From assembly GCA_003265975.1 (NCBI GenBank), contig QFBU01000018.1, positions 1 to 25,378 of the forward strand: a DNA stretch of 25,378 nt, given 5' to 3'. The notes beneath the pieces were generated by a model. It was not told the origin of the DNA and ran no database searches. It saw only the letters and a list, made by a program, of their open reading frames with translations. Positions within the stretch are counted from its first letter, which is position 1. Every line of letters starts with the position of its first letter. The position numbers and the translations under genes were made by a program. This DNA is from Candidatus Marinamargulisbacteria bacterium SCGC AAA071-K20. GTDB lineage: Bacteria > Margulisbacteria > Marinamargulisbacteria > GCA-2716485 > AAA071-K20. Shown one piece after another: positions 15,438-23,114 of the stretch.

Positions 15438-17684
15438 TTAAATCGTCACTTTTTCAAGTAATTTTAAACAAGACTTGAACGTATTACTAGGCTGCATCGC
15501 ATTGATTGTTAAGTCGTTATCAGGCTTATAATAACCACCAATATTCACAGCGTTGCCTTGAACATCAGTTAACTCTTCGATAATTTTTGATTCATTCTCT
15601 TCTAAGTCATTCGCCAACGTTGTAAATTGTTCTTTTAGCTCTAGATCATCACATTGTTCACTAAGAGCTTCAGCCCAATACATGGTAAGGTAAAAATGAC
15701 TCCCTCTAGTGTCAATTTCCCCAACTTTTCTAGATGGTGATTTATTTTCATCAAGAAACTTACCCGTTGCTTTATCAAGAGTGTCTGCAAGTATCTTTGC
15801 TTTTTTGTTATTCGCTGATTTAGATAAATGTTCTAAAGAAGCGGCGAGTGCTAAAAACTCTCCTAAAGAGTCCCATCTTAAATGACCTTCTTCTAAGAAT
15901 TGTTGTACATGTTTAGGCGCTGATCCACCGGCACCTGTTTCAAATAACCCCCCTCCATAAATAAGAGGAACAATAGACAACATCTTTGCACTTGTTCCTA
16001 ATTCTAAAATTGGAAATAGATCTGTGTTGTAGTCTCTAAGCACATTACCTGTTACAGATATTGTGTCTTTTCCTTCACGGATTCTTTTAATAGAAACCTT
16101 AGTGGCTTCTACTGGAGACATAACTTGAATGTCTAACCCGTCAGTATTATGGTCTTTTAGATAGGTGTTTACTTTTTTAATCAGTTCTCGGTCATGAGCT
16201 CTGTTTTCGTCTAACCAGAATATTGCAGGCGTGTTACTTTCTCTTGCTCTGTTAACGGCTAATTTTACCCAGTCCTGAATAGGAATATCTTTTACCTGAC
16301 ACATACGCCAGATGTCCCCTTTTTCTACTGAATGTTCAATGAGAGTATTCCCTTCAGTATCAACAACTTTAATAGTTCCATTAGACGTGGCTTGAAATGT
16401 TTTGTCGTGAGACCCATATTCTTCTGCTTTTTGAGCCATCAGCCCTACATTTGGTACCGTACCCATTGTTGAAGGGTCGAAAGCACCGTTGGCCTTACAA
16501 TCCTCAATTACTACTTTATAAACGCCTGCATATGAACTATCCGGAATTACGGCTTTCGTGTCATGTAATTCTCCGTCCGGTCCCCACATTTTCCCTGACT
16601 CTCTTATCATTGCTGGCATAGAAGCATCTATTATAATGTCTGAAGGAACGTGTAAATTAGTAATGCCTTTATCAGAATTTACCATTGCTAAGTTAGGTTG
16701 ATTTTTGTAGCAAGCTTTTAAGTCTTCATTTATTTTAGATTGATCGTCTTCACTTAAAGTTTTAATTTTAGACACTAAGTCTTGAAATCCATTATTTGGG
16801 TCAATGCTAAGGCCTGATAAAGCAGACTCGTGTTTTTCAAAAATTGATTTAAAGTAAGTCGTGACAGCACAGCCAAAAATGATAGGGTCTGAAATCTTCA
16901 TCATGGTGGCTTTCATATGCAGTGAGAATAAAACGCCTAGAGACTTTGCGTCGTCGATTTCTTTTTGAAGAAAATTTACTAGCTGTTTTCTACTCATAAA
17001 TGTTCCATCAATTATTTCACCGGCTTGAAGCTTAAAACTGTCTTTGAGCGTTTTACTTAGATTGCTCTCATCAACAAATTCAATTTTCACGCTTGTTTCT
17101 TTTGATATTGTTACTGACTTTTCGTTAGAGCAAAAATCGCCACTAGTCATATGTGCAACATGCGACTTAGAGTCTTTCGACCAAGCACCCATTTTATGAG
17201 GATTTTTCTTGGCGTAGTTTTTAACAGCTAGCGGAGCTCTTCTGTCTGAATTCCCTTCTCTGAGTACGGGGTTAACAGCACTGCCTAAAACTTTGGCGTA
17301 ACGAGATTTTATTTTCTTTTCGTCGTCGTTTTTTGGGTTTTCTGGATAATTTGGTACATTAAAATTTTGTTTTTGTAATTCTTGAATAATTGCATGAAGC
17401 TGTGGAATTGAGGCACTGATATTTGGTAATTTTATAATGTTAGCCTCTTTTGTTTTGGCTAACGCACCTAATTGAGTTAAGGCGTCTTCTTGTTGTTGGT
17501 CTTTTGACAAATAGTCTGGAAAGTTTGCAATAATTCGTCCAGAAAGAGAAATATCTCTACTTTCGATTTCAATACCGGTTCCTTTTGTAAATGCTTGAAT
17601 AATGGGTAAAAAAGAATAAGTGGCTAAAGCAGGGGCCTCGTCAACTTTTGTGTAAATTATTTTTGATTGATTTTTGTTAGTCAT
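15438..17684 (-). CDS. icd: isocitrate dehydrogenase (NADP), monomeric type
   Basis: Oxidative decarboxylation of isocitrate to 2-oxoglutarate with NADP in the TCA cycle. The 748 residues match the monomeric IDH-II family. Conserved parts: KVDEAPALATYSFLPI at the N-terminus, YPENPKNDDEKKIKSRYAKV and AVNPVLREGNSDRRAPLAVK for isocitrate/metal binding, and IYGGGLFETGAGGSAPKHV, then HLRWDSLGEFLAL. AAGGAG sits eight bases before the ATG. It converges on the glnN transcript; together they connect 2-oxoglutarate supply and ammonium assimilation, although they are separately transcribed. Confidence 0.97.
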   Translation of the reverse strand: MTNKNQSKIIYTKVDEAPALATYSFLPIIQAFTKGTGIEIESRDISLSGRIIANFPDYLSKDQQQEDALTQLGALAKTKEANIIKLPNISASIPQLHAIIQELQKQNFNVPNYPENPKNDDEKKIKSRYAKVLGSAVNPVLREGNSDRRAPLAVKNYAKKNPHKMGAWSKDSKSHVAHMTSGDFCSNEKSVTISKETSVKIEFVDESNLSKTLKDSFKLQAGEIIDGTFMSRKQLVNFLQKEIDDAKSLGVLFSLHMKATMMKISDPIIFGCAVTTYFKSIFEKHESALSGLSIDPNNGFQDLVSKIKTLSEDDQSKINEDLKACYKNQPNLAMVNSDKGITNLHVPSDIIIDASMPAMIRESGKMWGPDGELHDTKAVIPDSSYAGVYKVVIEDCKANGAFDPSTMGTVPNVGLMAQKAEEYGSHDKTFQATSNGTIKVVDTEGNTLIEHSVEKGDIWRMCQVKDIPIQDWVKLAVNRARESNTPAIFWLDENRAHDRELIKKVNTYLKDHNTDGLDIQVMSPVEATKVSIKRIREGKDTISVTGNVLRDYNTDLFPILELGTSAKMLSIVPLIYGGGLFETGAGGSAPKHVQQFLEEGHLRWDSLGEFLALAASLEHLSKSANNKKAKILADTLDKATGKFLDENKSPSRKVGEIDTRGSHFYLTMYWAEALSEQCDDLELKEQFTTLANDLEENESKIIEELTDVQGNAVNIGGYYKPDNDLTINAMQPSNTFKSCLKLLEKVTI

Positions 17685-18111
17685 TTGTATACTCCTTAGC
17701 TAAAAGCAATCATATAATATCAAACTTTTCTACTTAGTTCATCTCTTTAGTAATCATTTAATTTTCATTGTATCCTTTTCATATCCCCTTGATGTTGGAT
17801 TTTCTTTAATATCTAAATCTCCCAACCAAAAACAAAGAAAAGGCATCCTGAGTAAAGCCCATTAATATCCGTCACTAGTTTTTTTCACAGTGCGGAAATT
17901 TAAAAGTGCAGACTACTGAAAAGCGTAGTGCAACGAAGCGGTGTAGTTAAACTTTGAAATTTGCGTGCTGTGGGGAAAAATAGTGGCGGACCGACTGGTT
18001 TTTGTGTCGAACTTAAACAATCTCCAACAGCTTGCTGGAGAAACGAAAAGACAAATAGTGTCATCCGTGTTGGCACAATTTCGGATATCCTTCTTTATAC
18101 TCGATAAAAGA
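17685..18111. other. non-coding stretch upstream of icd, no gene seen
   Basis: Short frames on both strands exist near 17.9-18.1 kb but show no ribosome site and no family resemblance. An imperfect inverted repeat (CTCCA...TGGAG around AACAGCTTGC) is near 18.02 kb. Base composition rises in GC towards 18.1 kb, unlike the surrounding genes. Confidence 0.5.
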
Positions 18112-18139
18112 GATCGGCGCACCCGCCCTCGCGCCGATC
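18112..18139. repeat. GC-rich hairpin 1 (9-bp stem)
   Basis: GATCGGCGC (18112-18120) and GCGCCGATC (18131-18139), with loop ACCCGCCCTC. On the minus strand it is followed by TCTTTTATC and on the plus strand by CATCTTTTCTT, so a terminator is possible in either direction. It resembles two other hairpins 450-550 bp away in stem length and C-rich loop. Confidence 0.7.
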
Positions 18140-18173
18140 GGCAAGGCATCTTTTCTTAGTTATACTAGTGCCT

Positions 18174-18520
18174 ATGGAATTTGAAATAATGGATGCTTCA
18201 ATACTGATTCTTAAAACCAAACAGCGCTTATTGATTGGATCAATGAACAACTAAGCCAAGATGACCTCCCCACGAAAACTCTTGAAACCTATGAGGATGA
18301 CGAATGCGGTCCAACGACTTATTTGATTCCGGATTTTGAAGACGTATCAAAAGCAAAGCGATGGCTGAAAAAACATTATCTGACCCTTTTTCAAAACGTC
18401 TTGTTGGGGTGGACAACGGACGAAAACAACTGGCCAAAAAATTTGATTTACAAGACGTTTACTCAATGGTTCGATCCAGAGTTCAATCTGATGATTTTTG
18501 ATCTAAGAAACCTGCGCTAA
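18174..18520 (+). pseudogene. frameshifted conserved hypothetical gene
   Basis: ATG 18174 opens MEFEIMDASILILKTK; the frame then ends within 27 codons. Another frame continues from about 18225 with QTALIDWINEQLSQDD, YEDDECGPTTYLIPDFED, VSKAKRWLKKHYLTLF, GWTTDENNWPKNLIY and FTQWFDPEFNLMIFDL, ending at 18520. Joined, it is a protein of about 115 residues. I recall a gammaproteobacterial family of similar pattern (Trp-rich, TYLIP, WP..RT, WF.VE), of unknown function; this is memory, not a search. One indel near AAAACCAAAC at about 18220 explains the break. No ribosome site is visible. Confidence 0.6.
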
Positions 18521-18556
18521 AGAAACACCAATGACCATAGGAGTCCTCACTAGTCC

Positions 18557-18582
18557 GCCCGGCCACCCCCACCTGGCCGGGC
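18557..18582. repeat. GC-rich hairpin 2 (9-bp stem, CCCCCACC loop)
   Basis: GCCCGGCCA (18557-18565) and TGGCCGGGC (18574-18582), loop CCCCCACC. It lies 36 bases after the stop of the broken hypothetical gene. No T-run follows on either strand. Confidence 0.75.
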
Positions 18583-18637
18583 TGAATTAACGCCACATCC
18601 TAAACGATTAGAGACTGATTACCATTATTTTCCAAAA

Positions 18638-18663
18638 ACCGGCGCGCCCCCACCCGCGCCGGT
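18638..18663 (-). terminator. GC-rich hairpin 3, probable terminator of the hsdR remnant
   Basis: ACCGGCGCG (18638-18646) and CGCGCCGGT (18655-18663), loop CCCCCACC, the same as hairpin 2. It begins seven bases past the hsdR stop. Reading the minus strand, the stem is followed by TTTTGGAAAA, a short T-run fitting a Rho-independent terminator. Confidence 0.65.
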
Positions 18664-18670
18664 CTCGTGT

Positions 18671-19249
18671 CTAGGGCATTACTATTTTTTGTTCCTTTAC
18701 CAATCTCAATACTCTGCTAAAGAAATGCTTGATGGCTTGCTCTCGTACATCTGCATCCGTCATCACGATATCTTCTAACCGTTTGTCTCGGCGAAAACGA
18801 CGAAGTACACCCTCAAAAAATGCTTGCGAATACCCTTTAAATACGACATCTGGAGGATTGTTTTTTGGCATTTCAAACAAGTCTTCATTATTTAATATTT
18901 CCTCATTCACTTGTTCAAAACGTAAAAAATCTTCTTTTGTAAAGTTTGTTCCATGTCTTTGATTAAAACTGTCAATAATCTAAGACAAACTTTTTTCTTC
19001 GTCATCTGTGTATGGCTTTGCGCCAAATTCTTTAATACTGGTTAGGGGTCCGGTTGCCTCTGGGGAAAGAGACGCTGATCCCTCTTCTTTTTTATTGACG
19101 GGATAGGCTTGAAGCTGAAGCATATCATCGGTAATTTCTATATCTTCAGGAACCTCTCTATTGGGTAATAACCGCCTTAACCATGAAACAGCTATTGTTT
19201 TGAGATAGTTTTCTCTGAAATGGGTAGAAAATTTTAGAAAAATTATAGT
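18671..19249 (-). pseudogene. hsdR: type I restriction enzyme R subunit (HsdR), C-terminal remnant with stop
   Basis: One frame, open except for a TAG at 18980-18982, carries the C-terminal signature of one HsdR subtype: LPNREVPEDIEITDDML, then GPLTSIKEFGAKPYTDDEE, KSLS-stop-IIDSFNQRHGTNFT, KEDFLRFEQVNEEIL, NNPPDVVFKGYSQAFFEG, VLRRFRRDKRLEDIVMTD, and a C-terminal helix. The stop is where relatives have Glu (LSEII), so a single G-to-T change explains it. The remaining several hundred residues, including the nuclease and helicase motor, are absent: the frame runs straight into the 3' end of the DUF3299 gene at about 19249. The 79-codon part after the stop has a GTG at 18910 but is not a real start. 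Confidence 0.72.
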
Positions 19250-19722
19250 TACTGCGTTATGAGCTCAAAAATCTCATCTTTAACTTCAATATTTGCTGGC
19301 TTAGCTTTTCTTCCTGTTAATTCATAGCTATAAAGACCGTACTCAGCTTTCGGTTTAGGAATAGACAACTGACCCGTAATATACACACCTCTTAAGTCCA
19401 TATCCAATGGAATCTCCTTGCTCATTTTCACATATATCATTTGGTTAGGAGGTGGGGGTGGTACATGTAGGCAGGCTAATGGATTTGGAACCAATACAAA
19501 CTCGCTTACTTTTTCAGTATCCTCTCCTAATTCTAGTGGCACAATAAACCCCGCAATTTGAATTTCCTCTTGAATTAATTGCTCAATTTCCTTCGAGATT
19601 ACGCCAGTTTCATTATTTAGTTGTGCTAATTGTTCCCAAGTTACAGACGATGGTTTTGCATGAATGACCGGACCTAATAAAGTGCCTATGACAACAATGA
19701 TGACGAATTTTATGAATTTCAT
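19249..19722 (-). CDS. DUF3299 periplasmic protein, last gene of the zinc operon
   Basis: 157 residues with a signal peptide (about 1-22, ending PVIHA). DUF3299 features: the central IAGFIVPLELGEDTEKVSEF and the ACLHVPPPPPNQMIYVKM segment with Cys and His, then the C-terminal SYELTGRKAKPANIEV. The family is regularly linked to ABC permeases of the MacB type and to Zur-regulated zinc loci, and is taken to be an accessory periplasmic factor. The start overlaps the permease stop as ATGA. No terminator was found after it, only the hsdR remnant. Confidence 0.85.
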   Translation of the reverse strand: MKFIKFVIIVVIGTLLGPVIHAKPSSVTWEQLAQLNNETGVISKEIEQLIQEEIQIAGFIVPLELGEDTEKVSEFVLVPNPLACLHVPPPPPNQMIYVKMSKEIPLDMDLRGVYITGQLSIPKPKAEYGLYSYELTGRKAKPANIEVKDEIFELITQ

Positions 19723-20978
19723 GAAACAAGCAAACTGTCAGAAATACTTTTTCTATAGGCTTGAAAGGCCGGAACAACACTGACAATAAGCCCAAATAGT
19801 ATGATCGATAATGCAAGTAAGAGTTCCTGATGTGTCAGAGAAGTAAGAGACAAAACAAGTCCCATTTTTCCTTCCAGAAATGGCGTAATAAAATACCCGG
19901 CACTCATTAGTAACACCATCCCAAGTAATACCCCCGTACAGGTAATTATCAGGGATTCAAAAGTAAGCAATAAAAATATTTGGATAGGATGACACCCCAT
20001 TGATCTTAATAAAGCCAATTCTTTTTGACGTTGATTTAAGGACATAAATAATGCCAACACTAAGCCAATAAAAGCGACAAGAATAACGAATATAGTGATG
20101 ATGAAAAAGGCACTATCAATCGTTGAAATACTTTTCCAAAGTTCGGCCAAAGAAACGCCTGGTATGATTGCAGATAAGGGTTCACTAAATTTGTCGATAA
20201 GTTGGCGTTGAACAGAAAAAACAGATAACTTAGACTTGAGCCCCAAAAAACATCCTGTTACTGATTTCGGGGTTAACGATAAGGTGTTAATTTGGTCGTT
20301 TACTAGGCTGTTTTTGGATAATGGTGCAACCCCATTTTTCCAATCTATGTGAAGTGCTTCGATACCCTCTAATGAAACAAAGAGTGATTTATCAACCGGC
20401 GTTCCAGTATGGTTTAAGATGCCTTGTATGGTAAATCGTTTATTTTCATGCCGTCTGCTAGCTGATTTATTTGTTCCATGTGATAAATAAATCGTATCGC
20501 CAATCTGATAGTTCAAATTTTGAGCGACTTCTGAGCCAATAACAACATCAAAAAGGGCGTTGAATGGTTTTCCTTTCTGGTAAGAAAGATTCTTTTTTCG
20601 GCCATATTTGAAATGCTTAAAATAATCGGAAGTTGTGCCAACAACAGAATATTCGTTGTGAGAATCACCCAGTGAGATGGGTATAATCCAATCAACTTGT
20701 GGTAGCGCTTTGATGCGATTAACAGTATCCCAAGAAACATTCGATACAGGCTTTCCAACATGAAAAACAGTGTACATCAGCAGCTGAATATCGCCTGTCC
20801 TCGCACCCACAATTAAATCTGTTCCTGAAATACTGTGACTAAAACTACTTTTAGCACTTTCTTTTATTTTTTGAACACCAACTAATAACATGGTAGAAAG
20901 TCCGATAGAGATGGTTAATAGAAGAACAACCAACTTCCGACTCAATATGCTTTTAAATGCCAATTGGATTAATGACAT
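19719..20978 (-). CDS. FtsX/MacB-like ABC transporter permease, zinc (zrg-type) operon
   Basis: 419 residues with one N-terminal membrane helix (about 14-36), a large periplasmic domain (about 37-285) and three C-terminal helices (about 290-315, 335-362, 385-410). This is the MacB/LolC FtsX topology. The sequence between helices, SLNQRQKELALLRSMGCHP, is the typical FtsX coupling loop. It overlaps the ATPase gene by 10 nt and the DUF3299 gene by 4 nt. MacB-type systems do not import through the membrane by the usual ABC route, so it may drive a periplasmic or outer-membrane step in zinc acquisition together with the DUF2796 protein. That is inference based on the similar zrg locus of Vibrio cholerae. 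Confidence 0.88.
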   Translation of the reverse strand: MSLIQLAFKSILSRKLVVLLLTISIGLSTMLLVGVQKIKESAKSSFSHSISGTDLIVGARTGDIQLLMYTVFHVGKPVSNVSWDTVNRIKALPQVDWIIPISLGDSHNEYSVVGTTSDYFKHFKYGRKKNLSYQKGKPFNALFDVVIGSEVAQNLNYQIGDTIYLSHGTNKSASRRHENKRFTIQGILNHTGTPVDKSLFVSLEGIEALHIDWKNGVAPLSKNSLVNDQINTLSLTPKSVTGCFLGLKSKLSVFSVQRQLIDKFSEPLSAIIPGVSLAELWKSISTIDSAFFIITIFVILVAFIGLVLALFMSLNQRQKELALLRSMGCHPIQIFLLLTFESLIITCTGVLLGMVLLMSAGYFITPFLEGKMGLVLSLTSLTHQELLLALSIILFGLIVSVVPAFQAYRKSISDSLLVS

Positions 20979-21697
20979 AAAATAGCTTCCTTTTTCGAGG
21001 TTCGGCTTAATTGGTCAATTGAAACAGACGTGTTAAATAGCGGTTTTAGGTTAGGGTCATGGGACACAAAAATAAGGGTTGATTTATATTTGTCACATTC
21101 TTTAAAAAGTAAATCGATAAATTGATTCTTTCTATCTTGATCTAGCGCTGAGGTTGGTTCATCTGCGATAATAATTTCAGGCTGCCCAATCAACGCTCTA
21201 GCAATTGCAACTCGTTGTTGTTGACCGACACTAAGCTGGGTAACTGACTTTTGCTGTAAAGATGAATCAATATCTAATTCTTCGCATAACCGTATGGCTT
21301 CAACCAATAAAGATGAAGATTGAGAGAGCGCCTTTCGTTTTCGTTTTTTAGAAAACGTACAAGGCAATATCACATTTTCAATGACGGATAGGTAAGGAAT
21401 TAAATTAAACATTTGAAAAATGATGCCAAAATGATCGACGCGAAATAGATCCGCAGACCGCTTGCTAAGCGACAATAAATCAGTATCTAATATCTTAATT
21501 TCTCCACTAGACGGTCTGGTAAGTCCAGTTATAAGATTCAGCAAAGTACTTTTCCCAGAGCCACTAGGGCCTTCAAAAAATAAACGTTGTTGCCTGCGAA
21601 TAATGAGGTTTTTAATGTTTAATGAAAATGATTGTGTTTCAGGGTACTGAAACAATACTTTTTTTAGCCGTATAATTTCTCTTTTCTCATTTTCCAT
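20969..21697 (-). CDS. ABC transporter ATP-binding protein, LolD/MacB type
   Basis: 242 residues. Walker A GPSGSGKST at 43-51, Q-loop in GIIFQMFNLIPYLSV near 91-105, signature LSVGQQQR at 155-162, Walker B IIIADE at 175-180, H-loop His213 in FVSHDP. It is of the lipoprotein/macrolide export (LolD, MacB) subgroup and powers the permease encoded directly downstream, with which it overlaps. It starts six bases after the MerC-like gene. The cargo is unknown; context says zinc-related. Confidence 0.93.
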   Translation of the reverse strand: MENEKREIIRLKKVLFQYPETQSFSLNIKNLIIRRQQRLFFEGPSGSGKSTLLNLITGLTRPSSGEIKILDTDLLSLSKRSADLFRVDHFGIIFQMFNLIPYLSVIENVILPCTFSKKRKRKALSQSSSLLVEAIRLCEELDIDSSLQQKSVTQLSVGQQQRVAIARALIGQPEIIIADEPTSALDQDRKNQFIDLLFKECDKYKSTLIFVSHDPNLKPLFNTSVSIDQLSRTSKKEAILCH

Positions 21698-21703
21698 GAT
21701 GGA

Positions 21704-22087
21704 CTAATTTGAGCAAGAGCGACAGCATTTCAAGTAATGGTGATTGAATAAATAAGATCCAATAACAAAACATGTTCCGAGTAGTAGAAAAAGCTTTGAG
21801 TCTATAATTTCAAAGTATTCGAACATTGCATGACAAATCCACAGAGTTGCACCTGAAAAAAACAAAACAAAGGTGTGTTTCTTTTTGTGGGTACAAAATC
21901 CAGAATGAATAATATAAATGCCACTCCCAATAGAGATCATTAACATAGATAACTCGGCCATAGGATTTTTAATAGATGTTCCTAAGAAGGGAGCAAACAA
22001 AAGTATCACAGGGGTTAAAAAACAGTGGGCTATACAGGCAAAAGACACTGTTAAAGTTAATGGCTGAGGGTGGATTGATTTATTCAT
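21704..22087 (-). CDS. MerC domain-containing membrane protein
   Basis: 127 residues of the MerC family, with four hydrophobic segments. The first contains a Cys in SFACIAHCFLTPVIL, as in the metal-binding first helix of MerC; CTHKKKHT and the C-terminal LKCCRSCSN add Cys and His residues. I start it at ATG 22087, which overlaps the stop of the DUF2796 gene as ATGA and has AAAGG before it; the longer in-frame start at 22132 lies inside the upstream gene. MerC proteins carry divalent metal (Hg, Cd, possibly Zn) across the inner membrane. In this operon it is a candidate inner-membrane zinc importer, which the other genes do not provide. Confidence 0.85.
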   Translation of the reverse strand: MNKSIHPQPLTLTVSFACIAHCFLTPVILLFAPFLGTSIKNPMAELSMLMISIGSGIYIIHSGFCTHKKKHTFVLFFSGATLWICHAMFEYFEIIDSKLFLLLGTCFVIGSYLFNHHYLKCCRSCSN

Positions 22088-22638
22088 TTTGAAACGCCTT
22101 TTAGTTTGATCTTGTTCTGATTGGACTCCCATTCCTTAGTGCGACTAGAATCCTGAAAGATAATTGTAAGGTCAATGTCATGAATATCACTGAATAATTC
22201 AAATAACTTTGTTGATAGTGCCGTGACTTCACTATTTTTTGGAAGCATATATTCAATGGTAAGTTTAAACTCAGAGTGTTCGTCATGATGTTGATGATCA
22301 AGATCTTCATCGAAAGAAAAATGTATATCCAGATTCGATTGGCTTGCATCCAGTAAAGACTCTTTTTTAAAGAACCCTCTTTTCGTATAGAATCCAAACA
22401 ACATTGGGTCCGACAATTGGGACTTTACATCAGCTAGACTTTTTATTTCCGCTTTTGTAGCAGGCTTATGCTCAAATCCAAGTACAGATTCTGCGGGAAA
22501 CCTTAGATCAATTTGGAGGATACCTCGATCAATAACCATATTCATCTGAGCTTCGCCGTGAACATGAGGGATATGACTTCTTGCATACGATAAAGATCCC
22601 ATAAACAGGACCAAGCTAAAAACGATTATTTTGCGCAT
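22084..22638 (-). CDS. zrgA: DUF2796 zinc-binding periplasmic protein (ZrgA-like)
   Basis: 184 residues with a signal peptide (about 1-19, ending LSYA). DUF2796 features: HIPHVHGEAQMNMVIDRG at the mature N-terminus, LRFPAESVLGFEHKPAT, and a His/Asp-rich loop DLDHQHHDEHSEF. These His clusters are probable zinc ligands. The family includes ZrgA, the zinc-binding component of the Zur-regulated zrg uptake system of Vibrio cholerae. The gene overlaps zur by 13 nt and the MerC gene by four, so it is the first structural gene of the operon. The assignment to zinc rests on family knowledge plus the neighbouring Fur-type regulator. Confidence 0.88.
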   Translation of the reverse strand: MRKIIVFSLVLFMGSLSYARSHIPHVHGEAQMNMVIDRGILQIDLRFPAESVLGFEHKPATKAEIKSLADVKSQLSDPMLFGFYTKRGFFKKESLLDASQSNLDIHFSFDEDLDHQHHDEHSEFKLTIEYMLPKNSEVTALSTKLFELFSDIHDIDLTIIFQDSSRTKEWESNQNKIKLKGVSK

Positions 22639-23015
22639 GGCTCACACACTCCATATAAATTGAAATCATGAGATTGAATTTTAAATTGTTGATTAGGGAG
22701 CAGTTCAGTGAGATTAATGTCCTGAGACTCAACATGGCAGGCATCTAAACAAAAGACTGTATCACATTGATTACAAATAAAATGATGATGATGCCCATGA
22801 GCAAATTCGTAATAAGTTACTCCATTTCTTATTGCAATTTCGGCAACCGCTTTTTTATTGATCAATTTTTCTAAAATTCGGTAAATGGTTGTCTTATTTG
22901 GACTCAACCCCCTCTTATCCAATTGCTCCATAATTTGAGCAACAGATAATGGATGGCGTGACTTTTCTAACTGCTTTAATACATGACTTGATATGGTTGT
23001 TTTTCGTTCCAACAT
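22626..23015 (-). CDS. zur: Fur-family zinc uptake regulator (Zur-like)
   Basis: 129 residues. N-terminal winged helix with recognition helix SPNKTTIYRILEKL at 38-51, then the metal-sensing region FAHGHHHHFICNQCDTVFCL with CxxC at Cys81/Cys84, and a C-terminal CxxC at Cys124/Cys127 (GVCEPC). Two structural Cys pairs with a His-rich stretch fit Zur better than Fur, and the attached zinc-uptake genes support this. It represses its targets when zinc-loaded. It is the first gene of its own operon and a 13-bp palindrome overlaps the predicted transcript start, so autoregulation is likely. No strong ribosome site before the ATG. Confidence 0.87.
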   Translation of the reverse strand: MLERKTTISSHVLKQLEKSRHPLSVAQIMEQLDKRGLSPNKTTIYRILEKLINKKAVAEIAIRNGVTYYEFAHGHHHHFICNQCDTVFCLDACHVESQDINLTELLPNQQFKIQSHDFNLYGVCEPCAK

Positions 23016-23064
23016 GCTAGGAATCTTAACATCATATTACTTGATAAGCAACATGGGTGCTTTA

Positions 23065-23077
23065 GCAACTAAGTTGC
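23065..23077. promoter_or_regulatory. 13-bp perfect palindrome, candidate Zur operator
   Basis: GCAACT-A-AGTTGC directly downstream of the zur -10 and centred on the predicted transcript start, in the 93-bp gap between zur and the divergent methyltransferase gene. A second looser inverted repeat, AAGCA-N7-TGCTT (23046-23062), adjoins it. The sequence is not the classic gammaproteobacterial GTTATA-type Zur box, so assignment to Zur rests on position only. Confidence 0.5.
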
Positions 23078-23107
23078 ATTATAGTGGCCGGTATGATTTA
23101 ATTTCAG
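23078..23107 (-). promoter_or_regulatory. sigma-70 promoter of the zur operon
   Basis: Minus strand CTGAAA (23102-23107), 18-bp spacer, perfect TATAAT (23078-23083). On the plus strand a TATGAT at 23092-23097 could serve the divergent gene but lacks a good -35. The two promoters would overlap, so one regulator could control both directions. Confidence 0.5.
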
Positions 23108-23114
23108 GATGTCT

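Noticed and set aside
17913..18159. Two overlapping short open frames in opposite directions
   Set aside because: Neither has a ribosome site, an upstream promoter or a recognisable motif; one runs through hairpin 1 and gains an Arg-rich stretch only from its GC bases.
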